A stretch of 64,000 nucleotides of DNA, from positions 3,453,804-3,517,803 of the forward strand of contig JAEVLN010000007.1 in NCBI GenBank assembly GCA_018350325.1, given 5' to 3'. A program made the position numbers and the translations under genes. Shown here piece after piece: positions 12,603 through 24,000 of this stretch (positions are counted from its first letter, which is position 1; every line of letters begins with the position of its first letter). The DNA is from Globodera rostochiensis (Eukaryota > Nematoda > Chromadorea > Rhabditida > Heteroderidae). The notes below the pieces were generated by a model. It saw only the letters and a program-made list of their open reading frames with translations, was not told where the DNA came from and did no database searches.

Positions 12603-13671
12603 TCAACGGAAGAAGCAGTACCAGAAGGCATGGATAGTGCCGGGAATCCAGCCGAGAACCCAGAGGCTGAAAATTTAGTGCAATAAGTTCCCGGGGGGGG
12701 GGGGGGGGGGTGAACAACCTTTTTCAGAAAGTCCTAAATTTTTAAAAATACCCCCGGCCCTGATCAGTTCCCTGGGACCAACAGCAGATATGATCAATCG
12801 TAATTGATCTAGTGCTTTCATGAATTAAGTGTGACACGGTCAAAGTATGTTTAAAACCTGATCCCTGATCAATTTCAATCTGATCAGAAGGGCCCAAACA
12901 AATTTTTTTCTTTAAAATTAAGAGACTGTATATGTGTGATCAGAATAACCATTAATTCAGAGCTGGTCAGATCAAGCTATTTATCTGATCAGATCTTAAC
13001 ACCCCAACAACAACAAAAAAACGTACACAACGTTGATGATCAGATGGAGCACCCACTCATGCCCGCCATGGATCAGCACCGCAACGGGCGGGATGAAAAT
13101 GCAAAAGATGCACTCGATGATCTGCTGCGTGGTCCATCGACCGCCGCTGGCACGCTTCGTCCGCGTCAAAAAGTGCTGGTCCGCAACGGCACTTTCACTC
13201 TCAACGGCGACATCCTTATGCTAAAATTTGAATATTTTTTGATTTTTTTTTTGTTGCCAAAAATTGTTCGTTTTTTCTTCGACTTTAACTTTTACAAACC
13301 ATTTTTCTAATATAAATTTTTAAAAATGCGTTTTTTATAAAAGTTGCATCGTTGATAGGGTTGGCAGTTCCGAACCAAAGCTAATCGGGGGACCAAACCA
13401 AACCGTAGAAAACCAGGGTTTTTTCGGATCAGTGCCCGAATCCGTTTTTTCGGTTGGTTCGGATACACAAAAATAATATTTTTGGGTATCCGAACCAACC
13501 GAAAAAACAGTAGCAATCAAGGCTTTGTTTTTCAATATATAATGAAACAATTTAGATAATTTAAAATATATTCAACCAAAAATTTGCACATACATCAACA
13601 GCCACGGAGTCGGATTGGCATTGGCACAAAAGAGTGCCGAGAAGAACAGCGCTGAGCAGAAACAGCTTCAT
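12603..13671 (-). CDS. PMP3/UPF0057 family membrane protein with signal exon (second gene)
   Basis: Three exons, 111 aa: 13671-13594, 13220-13027, 12666-12603; phases agree. Signal peptide MKLFLLSAVLLGTLLCQCQS. A hydrophilic linker with FLTRTKRASGGRWTTQQ follows, then family helix 1, IIECIFCIFIPPVAVLIHGG. The loop and helix 2 read HEWVLHLIINVVLWVLGWIP and the protein ends TIHAFWYCFFR. Compared with the gene at 8803-10091 the loop is coded in exon 2, so the second intron has a different position. The dibasic TKR before the conserved W is shared with AKR in the paralogue and may be a processing site (inference). A G tract of about 18 bases lies in the 3' flank near 12692. Confidence 0.83.
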
Positions 13672-14593
13672 GATCAGAAGAGAGTTTATTGGAAAATTTC
13701 AATTTCTAAATGAAGAATTTTTTTGATTGAAAAAATCTTCTCAAAAATTGAGTGGGCGCAGGTCACAACTTTTTTTTTCGAGAATAGGAAAAAGGAAGAA
13801 TAAATCTTTTCGAGAATGGGAAAAAGGAAGAATATGAGCATTCTCGAAAACTACTCCCCCGGCCAACAACACAAATTGTGGTGAATTTATTTATATTACT
13901 CATTGGCGACAAATGGGGGGAAATGTGTGACTAAATAACGGTGAAAGTCGCTGTCGGGCGGGAGGGGAAAGAAAAGGAATTGTTTTGTGTCGTTTGTGAG
14001 GGGGGGGGGGGCCTTCTGCTGCGCACCAAATTGGGCAATCAAAAATTTTTGACGCCCCCCCCCCCGAGGGGCTAAAAGCGTTAAAGAACAATTCGGTACC
14101 TAGACATTTCAGTAATAAATAGTTTTTTTTGTCTAATTTTAAATAAATACTAGTTAATAATATAAAAAGAATATTTTTGAGTCAAAAACAGTAAAAATTT
14201 CAAAATCATTTTATCCGGGTTCATGCTAAAACAAAAACCATTAAATTGTAAAAAACGACAAACCAACATTTAAGATATTTTAGCTATTTTAGCACTAAAA
14301 CAGCTTTTATAATTTAAAAAAAGCATCAAAGTTTAGTTTATTAAAAACTAAAGAAAAAATATATAAAAACATTTCACTCAAATTTTTGCAAATTTAGCGC
14401 CCCATAACCCGTGGGGCGGGAAGAGAATGGTTATTGTCTTGTTGTGATGATTCCCGACTCCCTCGAGACTCTTGAGCAAAATGGGGAGGAAAGGGTAAGT
14501 CCATGAGAGCCCAAACAGCTGTGTGTACCTCTTCTCTTCTCGTCATTTGCCCTAATCACCACACAACCCCCGGCGGCGCTCACCCATCATCAT

Positions 14594-14626
<33 letters not shown>

Positions 14627-16190
14627 CACGCAGTCTAATCGATCAAATTTTGTTCCGAAAATAAATCCAAATATTTCTTTGCTTTCACTTCATTAAGATA
14701 CTGGGGGGCCCGCCCGATCGGAATTGGACACCGTTTAGTGCTCAGTTCCCCACGCCCGGGGGGAATTTTCCGCCCATCCAGAAGTGAAGAATTTTGTCCC
14801 CCTCCCCCCTCCACGCATCTGCCTTGTCCCTGCAGGCAAATTCGTGATACCCAGATTGTGATCATCCCCAGTTACCAGTTATTCGGACCCAGATTGTGAT
14901 CATCCCCAGCTAATCTGAGCTTTAGTTACGGTTTGATAGCACAAAATCACGATCAGAGTACAGAGAAACGTTTGCTGCTCTTGATCCGACCGTATCGCAG
15001 TCGGAAACATGATCAATTAGATTATGTTAAAGATAGAATTTAATGCTAAGATCCCGAGCCCTCGGGGGGTGTTCCGTTTTCTCGAATGGGGGAGGGGGCA
15101 AGAAGCCCGATTAATGTGTGCGGGGCTACATGTACATAGACCTCATGTCAAAGATGGGCCGGCCGGTGTGGTGGGAGGAGTCAGAGGAGCCCTCCCCGCC
15201 CGTCCCGCCCCAACCCATCCATCTCCTGTAAAATGTGAAATGAAATGAGATGATTCAAAGATGGCGGGAATGGTGTGGAAGAACAATTCTTGCCACCGCT
15301 CTTGAAAACTAAAAATTCTTTAAGGGTCGGAGGACGGCGGTGGCGGTGGAGGTGAAGAAAAAGGGAAAGCGGCGTTTGATTGGGGGGGGGGATGGAATGA
15401 AAAGGATGAATCAGTGAAAAGGTGTCAACATTTTGGCCAAAACCGGTTGTGTATATTTTAACAAAAAAACGGTGGTGATCCATCGGGGAGCGCTGATGAT
15501 GATGATGATCAGAGGAGGCGTAAATTGTTCAAAAACCCAACAAATTAAGGGGCAAAAGTGAATTTTGCGGCGAAAAATTGGAGGTATTACATTAAAAAAC
15601 GGAAATTTTTTCGAGTTAGGAAGGTTCATTAGTGGAAAAAAATGAATATCTTGAAGGCATTTTTCCGTTAAATGGCGTAAAACGCTCAGAAACCAAACAA
15701 ATTAAGGGCTGAAAATGAAATTTACTACTGAAAATTAACTGGAAATGCTATAAATACAGATAAAAAAAGTAAAATTGAACGGTAAAAGCAATTTTATTAA
15801 TTTATAAAAAGCTTAGGAGGCAAATTCTTTTGAAAATGAAGAAAATTAATGCATTCCCTAAGGAAAATTCACTCTAGACTAATTAGATTTATGTGTATTG
15901 GCAAAATTTGGGTGTGAATAAAGGATTTTGTGCCATTTTTGCCCGAGGCCATTTCATCCGTATGCCTGGGGCAAAATGTGCCGGAATTGTTGTTGTGCCC
16001 CGGAATTTGCCCCCCAAATGAAGGCTGGCGCTCACATGGGGCTCATCCATCAAATCGCGAGGAGGGGCGGGGGGGGGGGGGGGGGGGAATTCATCAATAA
16101 TTCACAACGTGAAAGAAGAATATTTTCGCGTACTGAAGGATGTTTATTGGGAAAATTTTCCCAATTTCTAATCAAAAAATACGACTAAAA
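13672..16190. other. gene-poor region with simple sequence
   Basis: Contains a 15-base C tract (about 14056), a CA microsatellite at 14596-14625, a GA/GT-rich region at 15050-15500 and a G tract at 16069-16086. Several open frames exist but have no recognisable domain, no splice-consistent partner and biased low-complexity composition. I see no supportable gene. Confidence 0.4.
14596..14625. repeat. (CA)n microsatellite
   Basis: About 15 uninterrupted CA dinucleotides. Confidence 0.95.
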
Positions 16191-16579
16191 CAGGGTTCGG
16201 ATCGGGTAACGACAATTTCTGAGGACAGACATGTCGATTTTCAAGGACATAACAGCAAAATTTAGCGAAATCCAAGGACGCTCAAAAATTTCTCCAAAAT
16301 CAATTTTAGGGGTCAATTTTTGTGTTTTACCGAGACCGAAGCCCCGTATCTAGCCTTGGATTTTGTTTTTAAATGATTTTTAACATTTTAAGAAAATCGC
16401 GCAAAAATTCCGAAATTTTGCGATTTTCTATTTTCAAAAATGCAATTTTGCTGCGAATTCTGCTTACAAACAATCCTAATTTTCAAGGACAATCTTGAAA
16501 ATAAGAACATTTTCAATTTTTAAGATCGAAGGTATTTTCAAGGACTGTCCTTGCCATTCAAGGACGGATCCGAACCCCG
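16191..16579. mobile_element. hAT-like MITE
   Basis: Ends CAGGGTTCGGATC and GATCCGAACCCCG. The perfect 8-bp target duplication is GACTAAAA (16183-16190 and 16580-16587). The 389-bp interior contains repeated TTCAAGGAC words near both ends. Confidence 0.88.
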
Positions 16580-16877
16580 GACTAAAATGAAAGTTTAATT
16601 ACCAAATTTTTAAAACATTAGTAATTTCCAAGCGGACATTATTAATTTTTGCATTAAAAATGCGTTAGTTAGGTAACCTAACCTAATGTATGATTTTTGA
16701 ATTGAGAGCAAAATGTTGTTTACACAGAATGAGACGACATCAGTCAGCAGTCAGGGAAAAACAACGCCACGCGAAAAACAATAAATGTCGCGTACAATGA
16801 TCTGATCAAAGATCAGTCCGCTCGGTTGGAGAGGACTAGGTAATCAAAAACAACAAAAAATTCTCGAGTAAAAACCC

Positions 16878-17250
16878 TAGAGAACCGACATTTTGATAAA
16901 TCCTGGACCTAGATTTGACCAAGGCCTGGACAAAAAATCCAAGTCCAGGAAAAATCCAAGTCCAGGAAATCCAGGGTTCTGGAGGCTCCACTGGACCTGG
17001 ATTTGACCAAGGCCTGGACCTGGATTTTCTGGACAAAAAATCCATGAAAAACCCAGGTCCAGGAAATCCAGGGTTTTGGAGGCTCCACTGAACCTGGACT
17101 GGATTCTGGACCTGGATTTGACCAAGGCCTGGATTTTCTGGACAAAAAATCCAGGTCCGGGGAAATCCAGGGTTTTGATGCTCCACTGGACCTGGACTCT
17201 GGATCCAGGAAAACCCAGGCCTGGATCCAACAGGTCAAGGTTGGTCTCTA
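16878..17250. mobile_element. hAT-like MITE with tandem CCAGG interior
   Basis: Ends TAGAGAACCGAC and GGTTGGTCTCTA. The perfect 8-bp target duplication is AAAAACCC (16870-16877 and 17251-17258). The interior is a tandem of CCAGGTCCAGGAAATCCAGG and CTGGACCTGGATTTGACC words. The open frames in three phases through it are artefacts of this repeat. Confidence 0.88.
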
Positions 17251-17258
17251 AAAAACCC

Positions 17259-19143
17259 CTCTTCTCTGTGTTAACAATCTGGAATCGAAAGACATTTTTG
17301 CCTAATCGTCGAATTTTTTTCCAGCAAATTTTTCTTGAAAAACATTTTCAAGGCCTTGTGTATATGCATGCGTATGTACTATGTGTGTTTGTTTGTTTAT
17401 GGTTGGATGCACAATGCCATGACTAATCGATGAAGCACTAGCACAGCTTCTTCTCGTCCAATCCCCCCGGGGGGATGAAATGAGCAAATTTGTCCACAAA
17501 TGCCCTCCATTTATTCCCACATCTCGCCCACAACGACGACGGAATCCTCGCCTTCCCCCCCCCCACCAAATTACTTATACGTGTGTTGTGTTGGTTGATG
17601 CAAATGAGGGATTTTATGTACAGTATTATGTATGTCCCGTGAGTAATTTAGAGGGGGGGGGGGCACACAAAATGGGGGAGAAAAAGCGTATAATTTTGTT
17701 TATTGGACTCCGAAACAAACCGAAAACAACAATTTTCGTCGCAGCCTTTGTGTAGGAGAGGAGTGATGTTTGAGACTTTAACTAATTGTCCATGAACAGA
17801 GAAAAAGAATCGAGACAACAACTTCATAATTCGGTCTCGAGAGGCAAGAATGGAAGACATAATTCTTTTGATCACCTTAAAGCATGCCGGGGTCGGAAGT
17901 GGCTGCGGGATTCTTACAAGACTCCTGGTCCCGCCCGATCCATTTATAGCTAGCTGAACGGCATTTTGACGAGGCCTGGATTTTCCGGTCCATGCTCTCG
18001 CCATGTTCTGCGGAGTATTTATTTCACCGGTTCGAGGGGTAATTACTAGAGACCGGACCGATTATGCTCCAAAAATGGCCAAAATATGCCAAAATTCACT
18101 AAAAAATGCCGAAATATGCACCGAGGCACTTTTAGTACACAATTTTTTTTAACGTCTAATAAAAAGATTTAAAGCTTTTATTCGCTGAAATTTATGTTTA
18201 TTTATTTTGAAAATGTAAAAAGTGAACCCCGGTGAGTGGCGAAGCCGCACTGAACAGATGTTGAAAAGAAAAAGGCTGAACATACATAAAAGCGTTGACA
18301 ACCGGCAGATGGGGAGGGGGGGGGGGGGGGGGGGGGGGGATTGTTCAAAAATAGGATTTGATGTGCCGATCTTTGATCAGCAAAGAGGCGTCAGATGCAA
18401 TTTAAAGTGAAATTTGATCAGCTGTGAAGTAAAAAGCTGTCATGAAGAATATTTTCTAGACCACATGAAAGCATCTGCTGGATTAGAGCAACCTTGCCTG
18501 ATCAAAAAGTTGTTGGCGATCTCGACTAGGGGTGGTCCCCGAAACTGCGACCCCCAAATTTATTAGGAATCGAGATGGTAGCAGAAGTAGATCAGTGAAA
18601 AGCGTTCACGTGTTGAAAGAACTTTCTTAAGGGGACATTTTGAACGTCGTTTTTCCTTTAGGGGACCTTTTTTAACGGAGACGGAAAAGTACCACCTTTT
18701 TTTTGTACGCGTACGATCACAAAGGCATTTTTTGTTTCTATTTTTCCTGAAATTTTTGGCAAAAATGGAAAAGTCGGCCATTTCTAAAGCATTAAAAATA
18801 TAATTGATCGGAAACTGAAAAAAAATTTTTATACGACTTTCAGTTCATTTTAAAAAAATATAACCCAATAATTTTCCATAATTGTTTAAACTGAAAAGTC
18901 TGCAAGAATTTGGCTTAAATTGTTTAAATTTTACGTAACGGTGAAAGATGTGTGGTGGGTCCTCCCCCCCCCCCCCCCCCCCCCCATTTTTTGGGAAAAA
19001 ACAAAATTGCTTCGGAGTTTCTGGGGTTTTCGGGGGCATAAAATTAGAATCTGACCTTTATTTCAACCAATTTCGTACTCCGAACCCGAATTTGACTTTT
19101 GGTCGAAATCCAATTATAAAATTCGTTTTTTTTGTCTCAAAAT
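17259..19143. other. gene-poor region with homopolymer tracts
   Basis: A TAGAGACCGGACCG left end of the hAT-like type occurs at 18047 without an identified partner. Long G tract at 18315-18339 and C tract at 18965-18984. Other repeats include AAAATATGCCAAAATTC-type words (18070-18120). No gene recognised. Confidence 0.4.
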
Positions 19144-20560
19144 TAGGGTTGAGCGGGACCGGGACTTTTGGGAAAAACCGGGACTTACCGGGACCAGAAA
19201 AAAAGGGACCGGGACCAGAATTTTCAACCGGGACCGGGACTAACCGGGACTTTTCAAGGGAAAAATTTTTTATTGTAATGTTCAATGGTAAAACAAAATT
19301 TTTTTTTGTTATTCAAAAATATCTTCCTCATTGTCTTGAACTTTAATTTTATCGTCATCATTCTTTTTTTTTGGGATTCTGCTTTACTTTTAGGAAGGGT
19401 GAGGGTCGGCGGTGCCGATAGGCGCCGCCGAAAAAATTTTTTGAAATTTTGACTCAATTTTGTTAAGAAAGTTAATCAAAATTTTAGCAAAATTATGAAT
19501 TTTGCTTCAGAATTTTAGAGAAAAAAACTGGTTTACGTAAGTGTAGACGATGTCCGGCGGTGCCGACAGGCGTTGCCGGAGAAATTTTTTTAACATTTTA
19601 ATAATATTTGTTAAGAAAATAGAAGCAAAAATTCAGGAAGATGTGATGAATTTATTTCAAAAATTTTTGATTTAGCTCGCAATTTAATTAAAAAATATTT
19701 AAAAATTATTAAAATATTTTTATTATTAGGGGAAGAAAATTATGTGAGTAGAGGAAAAAGGATAAATACCTAATTTGTACTCAAGCGGACTCGAACACGA
19801 CACAAACATTTGACTTGACGGAAGACAACCCACTAAGACACCGAGTTATTTGGGTTAAATTGTCGCTCGATGATGCCATCATTAGGGGTGCACTATGGGT
19901 CAAGCCCAGCAGCAGACAAAAATGAACGAAGCTAATTCAAAAAAATAACCATGCGGCAGACAGTACATGGTCAGACACTATATCCCCCACCATTGGAATT
20001 TCTTTCGATTTTCGAAAGCATGTAACACAGGCTAACGCTTATATTTCGTGACAAAATTTCGTAGACGAGCTTCTAGTGCTCCCTTCTTATCCCTACCAAA
20101 ATTTGGTGGAGTTTGGAGAATTTTGAAAAAATTTGGTCTGAAAAATTTAAACCTTTTTGACTATAACTCGTGAAGGAAAGCATAATAAAATCACCCTATA
20201 GCATTAAACGATTTATTATTTTGTTTTCTAGGGATGATGAAAGTTTGGAGAAGATCTGTAGGTGTAGAAAAAAGTTCTTAGGTGTGAAGAGCGGGATGGT
20301 CAAAATATTATTAACAAAGGTGAGAGAGAACGCCAAATGAGGAGAACATGTTAGAGATAAAAGGGAAAAGCGAGATAGTACAGGGGGTTTTCTCTGCTGC
20401 TGGGCTTGACCCATAGTGGGGGTGTAAATTTAGTCCCGGTCCCGGCGGGACCAAAAAACCGGGACCGGGACTTTCAGATTTTAAAAAGTCCCGTCCCGAC
20501 CGGGACCGGGACCTGAAAAAACGGGAAATCCCGTCCCGGTACCGGTCCCGCTCAACCCTA
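19144..20560. mobile_element. composite hAT-like element with (GGGACC) interior
   Basis: Left end TAGGGTTGAGCGGGACCGG at 19144; right end is its inverse, CCGGTCCCGCTCAACCCTA, ending at 20560. The flanks CTCAAAAT (19136-19143) and CTCAGAAT (20561-20568) match at 7 of 8 positions. Near both ends the interior is reiterated ACCGGGAC words. A second inverted-repeat element is nested at 19891-20418. Confidence 0.7.
19891..20418. mobile_element. nested inverted-repeat element starting CACTA
   Basis: Terminal inverted repeat of about 26 bp starting CACTATGGGTCAAGCCCAG, with GCAGCAGA following. It is flanked by the direct repeat GGGGTG (19885-19890 and 20419-20424). No transposase was seen in 528 bp, so it is non-autonomous. 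A CACTA start suggests the CACTA superfamily, but those usually give 2-3 bp duplications, so the class is open. Confidence 0.7.
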
Positions 20561-20987
20561 CTCAGAATGACCAAAATCATGGACGTCAATGTTTGAACGA
20601 ATTGTTTGTATTAAATCTTTGGCGTTTTGTCATAAAAAAAAATTACAATGGAAATCGAGCACACATCGAACACAAGAATTTTTGATTAAACACACTGATT
20701 TGACCAATGATTTGGCTAATTTTTGGCAATTAGTAAATTGTCTACGCATAAAGAAACTTTTTTCTAAACATTTTTCAGTAAAAAGCCAAAAGGGAAAATA
20801 TTCAAAAAAAATGGTATCTTTTTAAAAGGTGGCAAATGCCAACAATGAGAAAATCGCATCCTGCGCATTAGTTCGGTGTCTCGGCACGCTTTTTTCGATA
20901 CTTAATCGATTTTTCGGCTTCTCTAACTTTTTTTTAAAATTTGTTGTGTCACCATTTTATTGTTATTCGACCCATATCAATTGCTTT

Positions 20988-20998
20988 TGCATTTTCAG
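20988..20998 (+). promoter_or_regulatory. 5' UTR splice acceptor, candidate trans-splice site
   Basis: TTGCATTTTCAG lies 20 bases before the CDK11-A start codon, with no splice-consistent exon upstream. The same site is conserved before the second CDK11 copy at 28285. In nematodes such a site is commonly used for spliced-leader addition; a cis-spliced 5' UTR exon is the alternative. Confidence 0.5.
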
Positions 20999-21018
20999 AC
21001 CGTTTAAATTGAATAAAA

Positions 21019-24000
21019 ATGTCGGACAAACGGACCGGGGACATACCATACTTTCGAACTGTGCCCTCCTCTCCGTCCGACGACGGCGGACTCGCTGATG
21101 AGGGAGAGGAAATTGAAAGCATGAGTCCCATTATTGTTCAACCGCAAAAAGTTCAAGCCGGTGCGGATTTTTTGAAACATTTTTTGGACTGTCTTTTTTT
21201 GTTAAAATTCGCGGATTTACTATCTGGATTGGATATGGACGATTTCATAAAATGAAAGACCAATCTAAAAGCGAAATTTTTCATCAGAATTTGCAATTCA
21301 TTTTTCATTAAAATAAGTGTTTAATTTGGTTTACTAGCCTTGTTTTGTCGGAAAAAATTTGGGGTTTTTTTCAGGGGAAAAAATCGTTTTTTTCTTTAAA
21401 CAATTTAGTTGAAGAAGACGAAGAAACAATGTTACGACGACGATTATTGGAAAAAAAGTTGGAGAAGGAACGGGGAAAAACGTCTTCAAAAGTTGGCAAT
21501 TTGAAAGAGCGCGACGAGGCGAAGGGCACTGCCGCCGGCACTGTTGAAAGAGAACGAACAAAGGCAACCGAAAAGGAGCAGAAAGTTTGAATTTTTTACA
21601 AAATGTTTTTTGTGCTCTTTGTTTTTAAATTTTAGACCTACGGGCAAGGGCGTAGTCAGGATTTTTTTCATGGTGGGGGGGGGTTGGAGGTTGATTCAAG
21701 AAAATATTTTTAGAGGTGAATTTTTTGCTTTTTATTTCTTTTTGTTAAGCAATTTTTCGAAAAAAAATGTTCGCTTTTTAAGGGATGCATTTTTGGTGTT
21801 TATTTAATATTTTTGTCAACAAAAATATCGTAAAAATTCGATGTTTGCCGACTTTATTTAATTTTTTAAAAGCAAGTGGGGGGGGGGACATTTTTTAGAC
21901 CTCTATTTTTCCGTTTTAAGCATTTTTCTTAAAGATTAACACTAGAAGTCTATGGTCCAATTTTGTTTATCCGAGGCCTGAGCCGTATTTAGTCTTGGAT
22001 TTCGTTAAAAGGATCCAAAGATTTAACGTTATTTGTTATCCTCAAATTCATAATATGGCCGGCTTTTTTTTTTCTTAAAAATTTGTCAAAGTAATAGAAA
22101 GGACGATTTCGAAATTACCGCTCAGTCTGTTTTTTAAAATTTTTTGTGAATTTAAATTTTTAGGAGAGACCAAAACGCGAGAAAATTGTTTGGGACAAGC
22201 AGAAAGAGTCCAAGTCTCGATATGGCCAGACAGACAAATATGGCCAAACTTCACGGATTCAGGTTGATTAGTTTTTGAAAAATCAAATTTTTTTAAGGCC
22301 AAGAACGTTTAAGCCGTCCTCCTCCTCGTCGTCGTCCTCTTCCCATCACCGGCGGCGGGACGAAACGTCGTCAGCACATGTCCATGAGCATCGCCACCAG
22401 CGCCGGGACGAACGGGCAACGTCGTCGCGCGACCATCACCGGCACAGAATGCCGGGTTGGTTGTTGGATAGAGAAGAGGGGGGGGGGGGGTTGGCATTGG
22501 CATTTGGGCACAAATATGTTCTGAATAATGGGATTTGGCGCAATGTCCAGAAAATTGTAAAATTGGTAAAAAAAAACATCGAAAGATCCGAAAAATGACC
22601 CTCTAAACTAGAGAACGGACCCAAAAACAAAAATTTTTTTGGGTTTGGGTCAACTTGGAGCACAACCCAAAAAAAAAAAACTCAAAAAATCCCAAAAAAA
22701 ATTTTTTGGTTTTGGTTTTGGGTCCAAGTTTCCGGTCTCTACTCTAAACCCCGCAGACGTTGGTGCTGACAATGAACGGACGAGGACAACGCCGGCGATT
22801 GCTGCAGATGAAGCGGAAGAAAAGCGGCAAAAGAAGCGTCTGCGGAACGCATCTGACGGCGGCACCTCCTCGTCCACCTCCAGCAAGCGCAAGCAACTGG
22901 ACGACACCGCTGCCGGTGACGACGATGGCACTCTAGGGCGGAAGGCCAAGGTTTTTTTAAATTGAAAGTTACGCTTTAGAAAGTTTGGCAAAAAATGTTA
23001 AAAATCCAGAGAATTTTTCTTTAGCGGACTGTTGGGGTAGGGGTCAGAAAATTTTTTGCGATATTTTTTTGTCACTTTTTGGTGGAACAGTCAGAGGTTG
23101 TGCTGATTGGACTGCTCACTGAAGAAGAACAAGAAGTCGATGATGAACTGTTGGTGGTTGAAGCGGTGCAAGAAGTAGAAGTGGTGGAAATTCAAGCAGT
23201 AACAGGACCAACTGGTGCTGCAGCGCCAGCTCAGCTGCAACAACAGGAGCAAATGTTGGTTGAAGAAGCAGAGGAAATGGGCACGGGCGGCGGCGGCGAC
23301 AGCGGCAGCAATAGAAAAAAGTCGTCAAAGAAATTTTCCAAATTTGAGAGCAGTCCGGAGGATGACGACGGGTCGGTGAACGACGACGACGATGATGACA
23401 ACGACGACGGCGGTGCGCAGATGCGAGAAGAAAAGACTGATGTTGCTGGAGAACAATACCAGCAACAGTCGTCAGTGAAGGATGTGGGCGGCGGCAGCGG
23501 CAGCAGCAAGTTTAACGACGACGAGCTGTTCATGGAAGAAGGTGTGTGCAGATGAACCATTTTTAATGATCGGACTTTGCGCTTTTTTTTTAGATCGAAC
23601 ACGCATTTCGATTGAAATTTCGATTAGTAGAAAGCTCAATTTTGAAAATTCACATACATAACAAACAGAAATTAAACAAATAAAAATTTAAACAAAATTG
23701 TTATTTTAGCAAATATTTTGTGTTTCAAAAACATTTTCTAATTTTTTTAGAATACTTTCATACAATTTTATTGTTTATCTTTTGTGTAATTAAAACAAAT
23801 TGCAGAAAATAACAAATAAAATATTAATTTATTATATTTTTTGGTATGGACGAGCGCCACTTTCGGTCGAGAGCGACCACTGTTGACACGGAAATGAATG
23901 GGGGCGCCAACGGGGAGGAGGATGATGACCCGATGGACATTATTGGTGACGACGATCTGATCGAGAACAAAGACTTTGATCGACTGACTGAGGAGGAAAA

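Noticed and set aside
14635..15629. Open frames of 70-100 aa in the G/C-rich patch
   Set aside because: No domain, no splice partner; composition follows simple repeats.
16836..17238. Three overlapping minus-strand frames of about 110 aa
   Set aside because: They lie inside the hAT-like MITE and result from its tandem CCAGG words.
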